Shown here one piece after another: positions 40,181 to 48,191 of a stretch of 64,000 nucleotides of DNA. Below the pieces are notes generated by a model that saw only the letters and a list, made by a program, of their open reading frames with translations, ran no database searches and was not told where the DNA came from. This DNA is from Actinophytocola sp035995025 (lineage in GTDB: Bacteria; Actinomycetota; Actinomycetes; Mycobacteriales; Pseudonocardiaceae). The translations under genes and the position numbers were made by a program. The stretch's first letter is position 1. The number at the start of each line of letters is the position of its first letter. The stretch covers positions 86,498 to 150,497 of the forward strand of contig DASYKY010000120.1 of NCBI GenBank assembly GCA_035995025.1, written 5' to 3'.

Positions 40181-40599
40181 CGCCGCACCGCTTCCTTGAC
40201 CACCTGGATGTCCTTCTTGGCGTCCGCCACGGCCTCGGTCGGCACGGGCGGCGTGCTCTTGCGGAGCTGGCCCCGCGCCACGAAGACGGCCACGCCGGCG
40301 ATCAGCAGCAGCACGCCGCCGACGATCAGCGCCGCGGCCCACGCGGGAAGCACGAGCGCGACCAGCAGCACGACGCCGGCCAGCACGATGGCCAGGCCGT
40401 AGCCGCCGAGCACGCCCGCGGCGCCGAGGTTCGCCGCGCCGATGCCGGCGTGCTTCGCCTTGTCAGCCACCTCCCGCACGGCGAGGCGGATCTCGGTGCG
40501 GGCGAGGTGACTGAACTGCTCGGTCAGGTCGTGCACGAGCTCGGCGGTCGACTTCTCGCCGACCGGCGTGCCGGCACCGGGGTCTGGTGTCGCTCCCAT
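40177..40599 (-). CDS. Act_Holin-X-like (putative phage-holin-family) membrane protein
   Basis: A 140-residue protein with an N-terminal amphipathic part (STAELVHDLTEQFSHLARTEIRLAVREVADKAKHAG) and two membrane helices (GLAIVLAGVVLLVALVLP; AALIVGGVLLLIAGVAVFVA), then a polar tail. It matches the actinobacterial Holin-X/phage-holin-superfamily annotation, but there is no phage context; the name reflects topology only. It begins at ATG 40599 and its stop overlaps the DUF3618 start by 4 nt. Confidence 0.82.
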   Translation of the reverse strand: MGATPDPGAGTPVGEKSTAELVHDLTEQFSHLARTEIRLAVREVADKAKHAGIGAANLGAAGVLGGYGLAIVLAGVVLLVALVLPAWAAALIVGGVLLLIAGVAVFVARGQLRKSTPPVPTEAVADAKKDIQVVKEAVRR

Positions 40600-40759
40600 T
40601 GCCTTCTCCTTCTCCGCCGTCCGCCCTGGCCGTGCGGCGTGCTCCCGGTTCTTGGTCCGTCCGGAGGTTTCCCCGACGCCACCGGGTAAACGTCGGGTCC
40701 CCGGATGAGTGAGCACCTCCGCTCGGGGTACACGGGCCGCCCGAGTGAGGGAGGCCGAC

Positions 40760-41680
40760 ATGGCGGACGGACCGACGAAGCTGCCCAGACACGCGTGGTG
40801 GGGCGCACTTCGGCGCGCGGTCAAGGAGTTTCTCGCCGACGACATGCTCGACTGGGCCGCGGCGCTCACCTACTACAGCGTGCTGTCGCTCTTCCCGGGC
40901 GTGGTCGTGGTGACCGCGCTCGTCGGGTTGCTCGGCGAGTCCGCGACCCGGCCGCTGGTCGAGAACGTCCGCGCGGTCGCGCCGGAAGGAGCACGCGACA
41001 CGCTGGTCGGCGTGATCGGCGAGCTGCAGCGGTCCGGCTCGTTCGCCGGCCCGGTGGCGATCATCGGGCTGCTCGGCGCGCTCTGGGCGGCGTCGGGCTA
41101 CATCGGCGGGTTCATCCGCGCGTCGAACACCATCTACGAGGTCGAGGAGGGCAGGCCCGCGTGGAAGACGCTGCCGCTGCGAGTGGTGCTGACGCTCGCG
41201 ATGGTGCTGTTGATGGCGGCCACCGTGGCCGGCGTGGCGCTCACCGGCCAGGTCGCCGACCGCGTCGGCCACTCGCTGGGGCTGGGCTCGACCGGCGTGC
41301 TGGTCTGGAACATCGCGAAGTGGCCGGTGCTCGCGGTGCTGGTCACGCTCGCCATCGCGCTGCTGTACTGGGCGGCCCCGAACGTGCGCCAGCTCGGCTT
41401 CCACTGGCTGACGCCCGGCAGCGCACTGACCATCGTGGTCTGGGTGCTCGCGTCGCTCGGCTTCGCCTTCTACGTCGCGAACTTCGCCTCGTACAACAAG
41501 GTCTACGGCTCGCTGGCCGCGGTCATCGTGTTCCTCGTCTGGCTGTGGATCTCCAACCTGGCCGTCCTGCTGGGCGCCGAGTTCGACGCCGAGCTGGCCC
41601 GGGGGAGGCACATCGAGGAAGGCGGGCCGCCCGAGGAGGAACCGTTCCTCGAGCCCCGCGACACCCGCGCCATGGACTAG
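40760..41680 (+). CDS. YihY/BrkB family membrane protein
   Basis: A 306-residue polytopic membrane protein. The signature LDWAAALTYYSVLSLFPGVVVV near the N-terminus, SGYIGGFIRASNTIYEVEEGRP in the middle and YNKVYGSLAAVIVFLVWLWISNLAVLLGAEFDAEL near the end are typical of the YihY/BrkB family, whose members have about six helices and a roughly 50-residue polar tail. Function in transport or envelope maintenance is debated. GAGG precedes ATG 40760. It is divergent from the Holin-X/DUF3618 pair. Confidence 0.92.
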   Translation: MADGPTKLPRHAWWGALRRAVKEFLADDMLDWAAALTYYSVLSLFPGVVVVTALVGLLGESATRPLVENVRAVAPEGARDTLVGVIGELQRSGSFAGPVAIIGLLGALWAASGYIGGFIRASNTIYEVEEGRPAWKTLPLRVVLTLAMVLLMAATVAGVALTGQVADRVGHSLGLGSTGVLVWNIAKWPVLAVLVTLAIALLYWAAPNVRQLGFHWLTPGSALTIVVWVLASLGFAFYVANFASYNKVYGSLAAVIVFLVWLWISNLAVLLGAEFDAELARGRHIEEGGPPEEEPFLEPRDTRAMD

Positions 41681-42002
41681 TCACGAACAGGATCGCGGTG
41701 CACACCGTGATGACGCCGGAACAGCACCCGGTGCCACGCGACCGGCGCACTCAGCAGGGCGACGGCGGCGGTCGCGAAGACGACCGCGACCAGGTGCACC
41801 ACGTGCGGCGGCGTCGTTGCGCGCGCGCAGGGCCCGGTGACGCGACGGCGAGCAGGAAGCCGAACAGGAACTGCACGCCCGCCTGGGCGACCCGCAGCTC
41901 CTGGAGCAGCTCGCTGAAGTTGCGCGTCAGCCGTTCGTCCTCGGACTCCTCGTGCCCGGACTCCTCGTGCCCGGCCGGGCGATCCCCGTCTTCTCCGGCC
42001 AC
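41677..42002 (-). pseudogene. frameshifted DUF6328-like membrane protein gene
   Basis: The first 57 or so codons from ATG 42002 read an acidic start and RLTRNFSELLQELRVAQAGVQFLFGFLLAVA, the opening of DUF6328 membrane proteins. Near 41820 the good coding frame shifts by one: the next frame continues PPHVVHLVAVVFATAAVALLSAPVAWHRVLFRRHHG and stops at 41677. This second part fits the middle of the same family. The rest of the usual protein (another helix pair) is missing. A single-base indel and 3' truncation are the likely causes. Confidence 0.6.
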
Positions 42003-42075
42003 CGGCCGACCCAGCTCCGGAGGACAGCGCTCCGCCGCCTCACCGGGTGCGGGAGGCGGCGGACGGTGCGGCCGG

Positions 42076-42405
42076 CTACTTGCCGAGTGCCTTGCGCAGC
42101 TGGTCCTTGGTCATGGTGGACCGGCCCTTGATGTTGCGCTGCCTGGCCTCGTTGTAGAGCTGGTCGCGGGTCGGGCCCTTCGGGCCGGTGCGATTTCCCG
42201 ACCGCTTGCCACCGCGCCGCTGCGGTGACATGTCGTTGGTCGACGTCTTGCTGGCCTGCTTGGCCTCGCCGGACTGTGCCCGGTTCTTGTTCACCGTGCG
42301 GGCCGCGATCTCCTCGGCCCGGTCCTCGCCCGCCCCGCGGCTGCGCGCCGAGGACTTGACGTGGTCGTACTGCCGTTCGCGCTTGTCGCTCCATGCTTTC
42401 GGCAT
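42076..42405 (-). CDS. small basic Rho-terminator-N/SAP-like protein
   Basis: A 109-residue, very charged protein beginning MPKAWSDKRERQYDHVKSSARSRGAGEDRAEEIAARTVNKNRAQSG, which is a widespread actinobacterial small protein start, often annotated plasmid-stabilisation or ChaB-like. The C-terminal TRDQLYNEARQRNIKGRSTMTKDQLRKALGK is a Rho-N/SAP-type helix-extended-helix that binds nucleic acid. ATG 42405 follows GGAGGAGG. It is likely stress-related; function is unproven. Confidence 0.85.
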   Translation of the reverse strand: MPKAWSDKRERQYDHVKSSARSRGAGEDRAEEIAARTVNKNRAQSGEAKQASKTSTNDMSPQRRGGKRSGNRTGPKGPTRDQLYNEARQRNIKGRSTMTKDQLRKALGK

Positions 42406-42512
42406 GACAACCTCCTCCTGCTCGCACTGTGGCGTACCCGCGGACACGCGGCACAAACAGCCGGCCGGTCAGTCCCGCGCAGGCAGCTGGGCGACGAGCT
42501 TCTTGCCGGCGA

Positions 42513-43505
42513 TCAGCCGGAAGCTCTCCTCGACCCAGCCGGCGAGCCGCCGCGGGCCGGCGGGTCGCGGCGGGTCGCGGTCGTTCGCCAGCGGCCGGGT
42601 GGCATGTCGTGGTGGCGCTTGAACGCGGCGGCGAAGGAGAACTCCGACGCGTACCCCAGCGAGCGGGCGACCGCGGCCAGCCCGGCGTCGCCGTGGCGCA
42701 GCTGCTCGCGGGCCAGCGCCATCCGCCAGTCGGTGACGTAGGCCAGCGGTGCCACGCCGAGCAGCGCGGTGAACCGGCGCGCGAACGTCGCACGCGACAA
42801 CGACGCCGCGGCGGCCAGGTCGGCGACGGTCCAGGCCTGCGCCGGGTCCGCGTGCACGGCGCGGAGTGCGGCACCGACCGCCGGGTCGTCCATCGCGCGG
42901 AACCACGTCGGCGCGGCCGCCACGTCGGCGGCGAGCTGTTCCCGCAACGCCTGCACCAGGACCACGTCGAGCAGGCTGTCCAGCAGGGCCTGCTGGCCGG
43001 GCGCGTCGCGGAGCACCTCCGCGGCGAACACGTCCAGGGTCGCGCGCAGGCTCGACCCGGCCCTCGGGCGCACCACGGTCAGGTCCGGCAGCCCGGCGAG
43101 CAGCGCCGCGCACAGGTCGCCCTCGAACGTGTACGCGCCGCAGAAGAACGTGGTCGGGTCGCCGGCTTCCGTGCCGAACGCCATCCGCCGCGCGCCGCCG
43201 GGCGGGCCGGTGGAGGGATGGCCGGCGAACGGAACCACCCCGGCGCCCGGCGCGTGGGCCATGAACTGCTCGACCGGTCCGCGCACCAGCACGATGTCGC
43301 CGGGCAGCACGCGGCGGGACCGGCCTGCGTCACCGGTCCACGCGAACGCCTCGCCGCCGAGAATGCCGTGGATCGCGAGCTTGGCCCCGGCCGGGAACCG
43401 CACGCCCCAGTCGCCGCGCGCCGTCGAGTGCGAGAACGCGGCGCCGCGCGCACGCGAGCGCTGCAACAGGTCCGTGAGTACGTCCACGCCATGAGACGCT
43501 CGCAT
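42513..43505 (-). CDS. AraC-family transcriptional regulator (cupin_6 sensor)
   Basis: A 330-residue regulator with an N-terminal cupin sensor (DVLTDLLQRSRARGAAFSHSTARGDWGVRFPAG, HGILGGEAF, PGDIVLVRGPVEQFM) and a C-terminal pair of HTHs (WTVADLAAAASLSRATFARRFTALLGVAPLAYVTDWRMALAREQL; LAAVARSLGYASEFSFAAAFKRHHDMPPGRWR). Such proteins commonly activate an adjacent oxidoreductase gene. Divergent at 43594 is an NADPH:quinone-reductase-like gene, the likely target. Confidence 0.92.
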   Translation of the reverse strand: MRASHGVDVLTDLLQRSRARGAAFSHSTARGDWGVRFPAGAKLAIHGILGGEAFAWTGDAGRSRRVLPGDIVLVRGPVEQFMAHAPGAGVVPFAGHPSTGPPGGARRMAFGTEAGDPTTFFCGAYTFEGDLCAALLAGLPDLTVVRPRAGSSLRATLDVFAAEVLRDAPGQQALLDSLLDVVLVQALREQLAADVAAAPTWFRAMDDPAVGAALRAVHADPAQAWTVADLAAAASLSRATFARRFTALLGVAPLAYVTDWRMALAREQLRHGDAGLAAVARSLGYASEFSFAAAFKRHHDMPPGRWRTTATRRDPPARGGSPAGSRRASG

Positions 43506-43593
43506 ATTTCTTCGCGCGATTCCAGCATGGATAGCGCCCCGTCGCGCGGGTTGACTCGCAAGCAGGAACAGGAACGTGTGGAGGGAGGGGCTC

Positions 43594-44514
43594 ATGCCCC
43601 AGGCAGTGCGGTTCGACGAGTACGGCGACATCGACGTGCTGGAGGTCCGGGACGTGCCCCGGCCGCGGCCCGCGGCCGGAGAGGTCCTGGTGCGGGTGCG
43701 GGCCGCCGGGATCAACCCCGGCGAGAACGCGATCCGGACCGGCGTCATGCACGAACGGTGGCCCGCGACGTTCCCGTCCGGTCAGGGCAGCGACCTGGCG
43801 GGCGTGGTGGCGGAGGCCGGCTCCGCGGCGCGTACGTGGTCGGCAGGCGACGAGGTGATCGGCTGGGTGGACTCCCGCGCCAGCCACGCCGAGCTGGTCG
43901 CGGTCCCGGCCGGCAACCTCGTGCCGCGCGACCCCGCCGTGCCGTGGGAGGTCGGCGGCGCGCTGTTCGTCGCCGGCACCACCGCGTACGCGAACGTGCG
44001 CGCGGTCGGCGCCGGCCCGGGCGACACGGTCGTCGTCTCCGCCGCCGCGGGCGGGGTGGGTTCGCTGACCGTGCAGCTGTTCCGCCGCGCCGGTGCCACC
44101 GTCATCGGGTTGGCGAGCGAGCCCAACCACGCCTGGTTGCGCGAGCACGGCGTGGTCCCGGTGACCTACGGCGAGGGCGTGCTCGGCCGGATCCGTTCGG
44201 CCGCGCCGCAGGGAGTCGACGCGTTCGTCGACACCTTCGGCGGCGGCTACGTCGACCAGGCCCTCGAGCTCGGTGTCGCCAAGGACCGGGTCAACACGAT
44301 CATCGACGTCGCCGGCGCGGCGCGTACCGGTGTCCGGAACGAGGGGATGCAACGCTTCGCCAACGCCGGCGTGCTGGCCGAGCTGACCAAGCTGGTCGCG
44401 GCAGGCGACCTCGAGGTCCCGATCGCGGCAAGCTATCCGCTCACCGAGGTCCGGGCCGCCTTCCGTGACCTGATGGCCCGGCACACCCGCGGCAAGATCG
44501 TGCTCGTGCCTTAG
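43594..44514 (+). CDS. NADPH:quinone oxidoreductase-like MDR protein
   Basis: A 306-residue zinc-free medium-chain dehydrogenase/reductase. An N-terminal GroES-like fold (AVRFDEYGDIDVLEVRDVPRPRPAAGEVLVRVRAAGINPGENAIRTG) is followed by a Rossmann motif VVVSAAAGGVGSLTVQLFRRAGATVIGLAS and a typical C-terminal GKIVLVP. GGGAGGGG precedes ATG 43594. It is divergent from the AraC regulator and its 3' end overlaps the convergent MDR gene by 4 nt. It probably reduces a quinone or an activated alkene. Confidence 0.9.
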   Translation: MPQAVRFDEYGDIDVLEVRDVPRPRPAAGEVLVRVRAAGINPGENAIRTGVMHERWPATFPSGQGSDLAGVVAEAGSAARTWSAGDEVIGWVDSRASHAELVAVPAGNLVPRDPAVPWEVGGALFVAGTTAYANVRAVGAGPGDTVVVSAAAGGVGSLTVQLFRRAGATVIGLASEPNHAWLREHGVVPVTYGEGVLGRIRSAAPQGVDAFVDTFGGGYVDQALELGVAKDRVNTIIDVAGAARTGVRNEGMQRFANAGVLAELTKLVAAGDLEVPIAASYPLTEVRAAFRDLMARHTRGKIVLVP

Positions 44515-45452
44515 GGAGTGATGACGATGCGCTGCGCGGGGCTGGCGTCGGTCCACGCCTGTTCGACCTGGGACAGGGGCACGGTCCGCGTGTCGATCCG
44601 GACGTGTCCGTTGCCGATCTCCTCGACGAGCGCCGGGAGCTCGGCGAGGTAGTCGCGCCCGCTGAGCGAGCCCTGCCCGCTGCCGACGATCTGCAGGCGG
44701 GCGCCGCGCAGCGCGGCGGAGGGGATCGGCGCCGTCGGTCCGGCGACGGCGCCGATCTGGACCCACGCGAGCGGTGCGCCGCGATCGGGGCGGGCGGTGA
44801 TCACGGCGGCCATGGCGGCGGCCGCGGGTTCGCCCCACAGGAAGTCGAGCACGACGTCGACCTCGGCGGCGGCCTTGCCGAGCTGCTCGGTGTCCGCCAG
44901 CGGCGCGGTGTCGGTGGCGCCCAGCGCCGCGAGCTCGGCGAGTCGCCCGGTGTCGCGGGCGGCGGCGACGACCCGGCCGGCGCCGAGCCGGGTGGCGATC
45001 TGCACGGCCATGCGGCCGGCGTTGCCGGTGGCGCCGAGCACCAGGACACTCTGGCCGGGCTTGGCGTCGATCCGGCAGCGCAGCGCCATCCAGGACGCCA
45101 TTGCCGGGTTGAGCGCGGCGGCGACCGCGACGGGATCGGCGTGCGCGGGCAGCACGATGCTGCGGCGACGGTCGATGACGGTCTGCTCGGCCATCGAGCC
45201 CGCCGTGGTTTCGTCGAGGAGGAAGTAGCGCAGCGTCCCGTCCGCGCCGCGCCCGACGCCGTCGATCCCGGGCACGAACGGCAGCTCGCCGGTGCTGGTG
45301 TAGTGCGACCCGGCGGCCTGGGACCGCACGCGGGGGTGCAGCCCGGCCGCGATCACGTCGACGACCTCCTCGTCCGGGTCGGCGGGGGCCGGTGCGGGGA
45401 ACTCGGCGTAGCGCGGCGGACTGTCGAACGAGGACACGACGGCGGCTTTCAT
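44511..45452 (-). CDS. zinc-free quinone-reductase-like MDR protein
   Basis: A 313-residue MDR enzyme: KAAVVSSFDSPPRYAEFPAPAP start, LPFVPGIDGVGRG, and the cofactor motif VLVLGATGNAGRMAVQIATRLGAGRVVAAARD. It lacks the zinc ligands of alcohol dehydrogenases. It is divergent from the MarR regulator at 45528, with two operator-like palindromes in the 75-bp gap, so it is the probable regulated target. It begins at ATG 45452. Substrate is likely a quinone or electrophile. Confidence 0.88.
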   Translation of the reverse strand: MKAAVVSSFDSPPRYAEFPAPAPADPDEEVVDVIAAGLHPRVRSQAAGSHYTSTGELPFVPGIDGVGRGADGTLRYFLLDETTAGSMAEQTVIDRRRSIVLPAHADPVAVAAALNPAMASWMALRCRIDAKPGQSVLVLGATGNAGRMAVQIATRLGAGRVVAAARDTGRLAELAALGATDTAPLADTEQLGKAAAEVDVVLDFLWGEPAAAAMAAVITARPDRGAPLAWVQIGAVAGPTAPIPSAALRGARLQIVGSGQGSLSGRDYLAELPALVEEIGNGHVRIDTRTVPLSQVEQAWTDASPAQRIVITP

Positions 45453-45466
45453 GGCGGCCTCCGATA

Positions 45467-45503
45467 TTAGTTGGGATCACCAGCTAAATTAGTTGGCATT
45501 ACC
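45467..45503. promoter_or_regulatory. paired MarR-type operator candidates
   Basis: ATTAGTTGGGATCACC (45466-45481) and ATTAGTTGGCATTACC (45488-45503) are near-identical direct repeats, and each begins an imperfect palindrome (TTAGTTGG-N5-CCAGCTAA and TTAGTTGG-N5-CCATCCAA). They are AT-rich and lie between the divergent MDR gene and MarR gene, as in autoregulated MarR modules. Binding is inferred. Confidence 0.65.
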
Positions 45504-45527
45504 ATCCAAGTCAAGTAGGCTGCGGCC

Positions 45528-46007
45528 ATGGCTGGACGAGCGGCGGGGACACGGGTGCACGCGCAGGACGAACTGGTGGACACCTTGGTGCAGAACGCTT
45601 TCGCGACTATGGCGGTGCTGAACCGGAGCTGCGCCGAGCACGAGCTGTCGCTGACGCTGCTGCGCGTGGTCGCGATCCTGCGGGACCGCCGCCTCGGCGT
45701 CACCGCGCTTGCCGGCTACCTCGGGCTGGACAAGTCGAGCATGACCGGGCTGGTCGCCCGCGCGGAGAAGCGCGGCCTGCTCCGGCGCGCCCCCAACCCC
45801 GGCGACGGCCGCGCCGTCGACGTCTTCATCACCCCGGCCGGGGCCGACCTCGCCGACCGCGTCCGCGGCGACGTCGCGGCTGCGTTGTCGCCCATGACCG
45901 ACGAGCTCACCACCGCCGAACGACGCCGCCTGCAAACGCTGCTGCGGCGGATGCAGCCCCCGGTGCACGGCGATCCACTGCGCGCGGGGCGGCCTCGGCG
46001 CGGCTGA
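45528..46007 (+). CDS. MarR-family transcriptional regulator
   Basis: A 159-residue winged-helix regulator. The core is LTLLRVVAILRDRRLGVTALAGYLGLDKSSMTGLVARAEKRGLLRRAPNPGDGRAVDVFITPAG: recognition helix at DKSSMTGLVARAEKRG and the wing at PGDGRAVDVF. The dimerising helices are at both ends. It is divergent from an MDR oxidoreductase gene with two palindromes in between; autorepression plus ligand-triggered derepression of the reductase is the usual arrangement. Confidence 0.92.
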   Translation: MAGRAAGTRVHAQDELVDTLVQNAFATMAVLNRSCAEHELSLTLLRVVAILRDRRLGVTALAGYLGLDKSSMTGLVARAEKRGLLRRAPNPGDGRAVDVFITPAGADLADRVRGDVAAALSPMTDELTTAERRRLQTLLRRMQPPVHGDPLRAGRPRRG

Positions 46008-46017
46008 CTCGTCGCGA

Positions 46018-46488
46018 TCAGGCGTCGTGGCCCGAGGTGTCCAACGGCGCCGTCCCGTTGTCCACGGTCCAGCGCTGGAGCAGCGGCAGCAGCTCGGTGG
46101 CCACGACGGAGCGCGGTCCGTCCGGAGTGGGCACGACGACGCGCATGGTGGGGTAGTAGTCGGCGAACACCTGGCGGTCGCGCCCGCACGGCCCCATGAC
46201 CCCGCGCCCGTGGTTGCCCACCGCGACGATGCACGTCATCTCCCGCGCTCCCTGGGCGCGCGCCGCGCCGAGGACGACCAGCTCGGCGCACGGGCCGCCG
46301 GTGAAGTGGTAGAGGTTCACGCCGGCGAACGTGCGGGAGTCGTCCGCGAGCACCGCGGCTCCCACCGTGTGGGCGCCGTCCTCGTCGGGACCGGCGTCGG
46401 TGTTCGCGTCGATCGTGCGGCGGGCCAGCTCGACCAGCTCTCGTTCCGCCACGGTGAGCGGCCGCGCCGATGGCGGTACGTACAACAT
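46018..46488 (-). CDS. cytidine deaminase-like zinc enzyme (variant zinc site)
   Basis: A 156-residue tetrameric-type cytidine deaminase fold. GPCAE holds the zinc-binding Cys and catalytic Glu, but the second motif is PCGRDRQ rather than PCxxC: the usual third zinc ligand Cys is Asp. VGAAVLADDSRTFAGVNLYH is the standard strand before it. Members with this variant motif exist in actinomycetes; whether they deaminate cytidine is uncertain. ATG 46488 follows GAGAGGAG. It is divergent from a glycosyltransferase gene 28 bp away. Confidence 0.83.
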   Translation of the reverse strand: MLYVPPSARPLTVAERELVELARRTIDANTDAGPDEDGAHTVGAAVLADDSRTFAGVNLYHFTGGPCAELVVLGAARAQGAREMTCIVAVGNHGRGVMGPCGRDRQVFADYYPTMRVVVPTPDGPRSVVATELLPLLQRWTVDNGTAPLDTSGHDA

Positions 46489-46516
46489 CGATCTCCTCTC
46501 GCGATAGAAAGATCCC

Positions 46517-47257
46517 ATGCCGCTGATCTCGATCCTCACCCCGACGCAGGCGCACAACGCGGACCACATCGCAGCGTTGTGGCGTTCGCTGGAATGTCAG
46601 GAGCTGCCGCCTGGCTGGGAGTGGGAGTGGCTGGTCCAGGAGGACGGCCCCCGGCCGGCGGTACGCGACCGGCTCCCCGGCGACGAGCGGATCCGCTACG
46701 ACGCGCTCGGCGTGCAGCTCGGCGGCGCGGCCACCCGCAACACCGCGCTGGCCCGCGCCCGCGGCGAGCTCGCCGCCGGGATGGACCACGACGACTTCTA
46801 CGAGCCGGGCGGGCTGGCGGCGCTCGTCGGACCGCTGGCGGGGGACGCGGCGGCGGCGTGGTCGTGCGGCCGCATGCGGTGGCAGAACCCGGACGGCTCC
46901 TCCTGGGTGAAACCGGACGTCTACCCGCCGGGCCGGATCGCCCCCGGCACCATCGCCGGCACCTTCGTGCGCAGCGACGACTTCCCGTTCCCGGCGTCGA
47001 TCGTCACGTACCGGCGGCCGCACCTGCTCGCCCACGGCGGCTGGCCTGCGGTGGCCCGGTCCACCGATGCCGTGCTGCTGGCCGCGTTCTCGACGCGGTG
47101 GCCCGGGGTCTGGGTGGACGAGGTCGTGGCAACCTACCGCCGCTGGCCGGCGCAGCACACCGTGCAACAGCAGGACGTGGCCATCCGGGACCTGCCGCAC
47201 GTCCGCGGCGTGATCGCGCAGCGCCTGGCCGCCGAGCGCGCCCTGGAGGGCCGCTGA
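46517..47257 (+). CDS. GT-A fold family 2 glycosyltransferase-like protein
   Basis: A 246-residue single-domain protein with the GT2 outline: LISILTPTQAHNADHIAALWRSLECQELP at the N-terminus, WLVQEDG, an AATRNTALARARGE helix and the DHDD (DXD-like) motif that would bind metal and nucleotide sugar. No membrane segment is seen. Substrate is unknown and no polysaccharide genes are nearby. It is preceded by a divergent cytidine deaminase gene and followed by a convergent small gene. Confidence 0.8.
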   Translation: MPLISILTPTQAHNADHIAALWRSLECQELPPGWEWEWLVQEDGPRPAVRDRLPGDERIRYDALGVQLGGAATRNTALARARGELAAGMDHDDFYEPGGLAALVGPLAGDAAAAWSCGRMRWQNPDGSSWVKPDVYPPGRIAPGTIAGTFVRSDDFPFPASIVTYRRPHLLAHGGWPAVARSTDAVLLAAFSTRWPGVWVDEVVATYRRWPAQHTVQQQDVAIRDLPHVRGVIAQRLAAERALEGR

Positions 47258-47270
47258 CACATCAGGGGCG

Positions 47271-47549
47271 TCAGGTTCGCGGCGGGTTCTGGTCCGGCTG
47301 GTCGTCGAACAGGTCGCCTTCCATGCTGCCGTGCGTGGGGGTGTCCGGGGCCTCCGCCGCCGCGTCACCGGCCGGCGGCGGGGCCAGACCGTCCAGCTGC
47401 GCCTGCCGGGCGGCCGCATCGTCGGCGGCCGCCCTCGTCGCGGCCGCCGCGTCGAGAGGCAACAGTTCGGTAGCCGGGTCGGGGGCCTTCTCGCCCGCCT
47501 CGTCGACGGCCCCCTCCCGCAGCGGCACGCCGTCGTTCTCGACTGTCAT
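47271..47549 (-). CDS. small acidic low-complexity protein
   Basis: A 92-residue acidic Ala/Asp/Pro-rich protein (DGVPLREGAVDEAGEKAPDPATELLPLDAAAATRAAADDAAARQAQLDGL; tail EGDLFDDQPDQNPPRT). Good third-position GC bias and a GAGGAG site before ATG 47549 support it. It is probably disordered. No family recognised. Confidence 0.6.
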   Translation of the reverse strand: MTVENDGVPLREGAVDEAGEKAPDPATELLPLDAAAATRAAADDAAARQAQLDGLAPPPAGDAAAEAPDTPTHGSMEGDLFDDQPDQNPPRT

Positions 47550-47663
47550 CGACGCTCCTCGTCCAAGGTGGTCAATCGACCGGGGTACCCGCGATGGCGG
47601 CATCCATGCCTGCCCCGCCGCTCCCGGCACAAACGCCCGCACGGCTCCCTGCACTGTCCGCCC

Positions 47664-47893
47664 GTGACGGCGATCTCGACCACCGCGGGCCTGGTGCGCG
47701 GGCGTGCGGACGGCAGCGCGCACTCGTTCCTCGGCGTGCCCCACGCCGCTGCGCCCGCAGGTCCGCTGCGGTTCCGCGCCGCCGGGCCCGCCCGCGCCGG
47801 GGCTGCCGTCGCTGTGGCGGCCCGAGGACGGACCGGACTGCCTGACGCTGAACGTGTGGACACCCGCGCCCGGCGCCGCGGGCCTGCCGGTGG
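47664..47893 (+). pseudogene. carboxylesterase (type B) N-terminal remnant
   Basis: From GTG 47664 the frame reads VTAISTTAGLVRGRADGSAHSFLGVPHAAAPAGPLRFRAAGPA, the opening of a type-B carboxylesterase. Near 47790 the frame changes; the next frame continues with EDGPDCLTLNVWTPAPGAAGLPV, the conserved block of the same family. The remaining 400 or so residues, including the catalytic Ser, are missing. Broken and truncated. Confidence 0.65.
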
Positions 47894-48179
47894 GGTGCGC
47901 TCGCCGGTGCCGGCCCCGCGGTGTTCCTCTCGCTCGGCACGGGATCGCGGCGGCGATCGCGGTCGGCGGGCAGGTACTGGCCGGGGCCCACGGCGCGGCC
48001 GGCGAGATCGGTTACAACCTGCGTGGCGCCGGGGACACCGCCTCGTTCGCGTCCGGGTCGGCGCCGCTGGAGGAGGCCGCCGGCGGCTGGCGCACGCGGT
48101 CCCGTTTCCACCGGAGCTTCTGGCCGCGCACTTCGGCCAGGACGCCGCCCTGCGCGGCGCGATCGCGCTCGCCCCGTGA
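47894..48179 (+). pseudogene. ROK-family kinase/regulator internal remnant
   Basis: Directly after the esterase remnant the sequence reads VFLSLGTG in one frame and, after a shift near 47942, IAAAIAVGGQVLAGAHGAAGEIGYNLRGAGDTASFASGSAPLEEAAGG in another. LSLGTGIAAAI and GAHGAAGEIG are ROK-family blocks. Both the N-terminal and the C-terminal parts are missing. A deletion seems to have joined this fragment to the esterase fragment. Confidence 0.6.
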
Positions 48180-48191
48180 CGACGCCAGACC

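Noticed and set aside
40177..40599. Holin-like gene considered as a prophage remnant.
   Set aside because: The neighbours are DUF3618 and BrkB-like chromosomal genes and no phage structural or lysis gene is present; the label reflects topology only.
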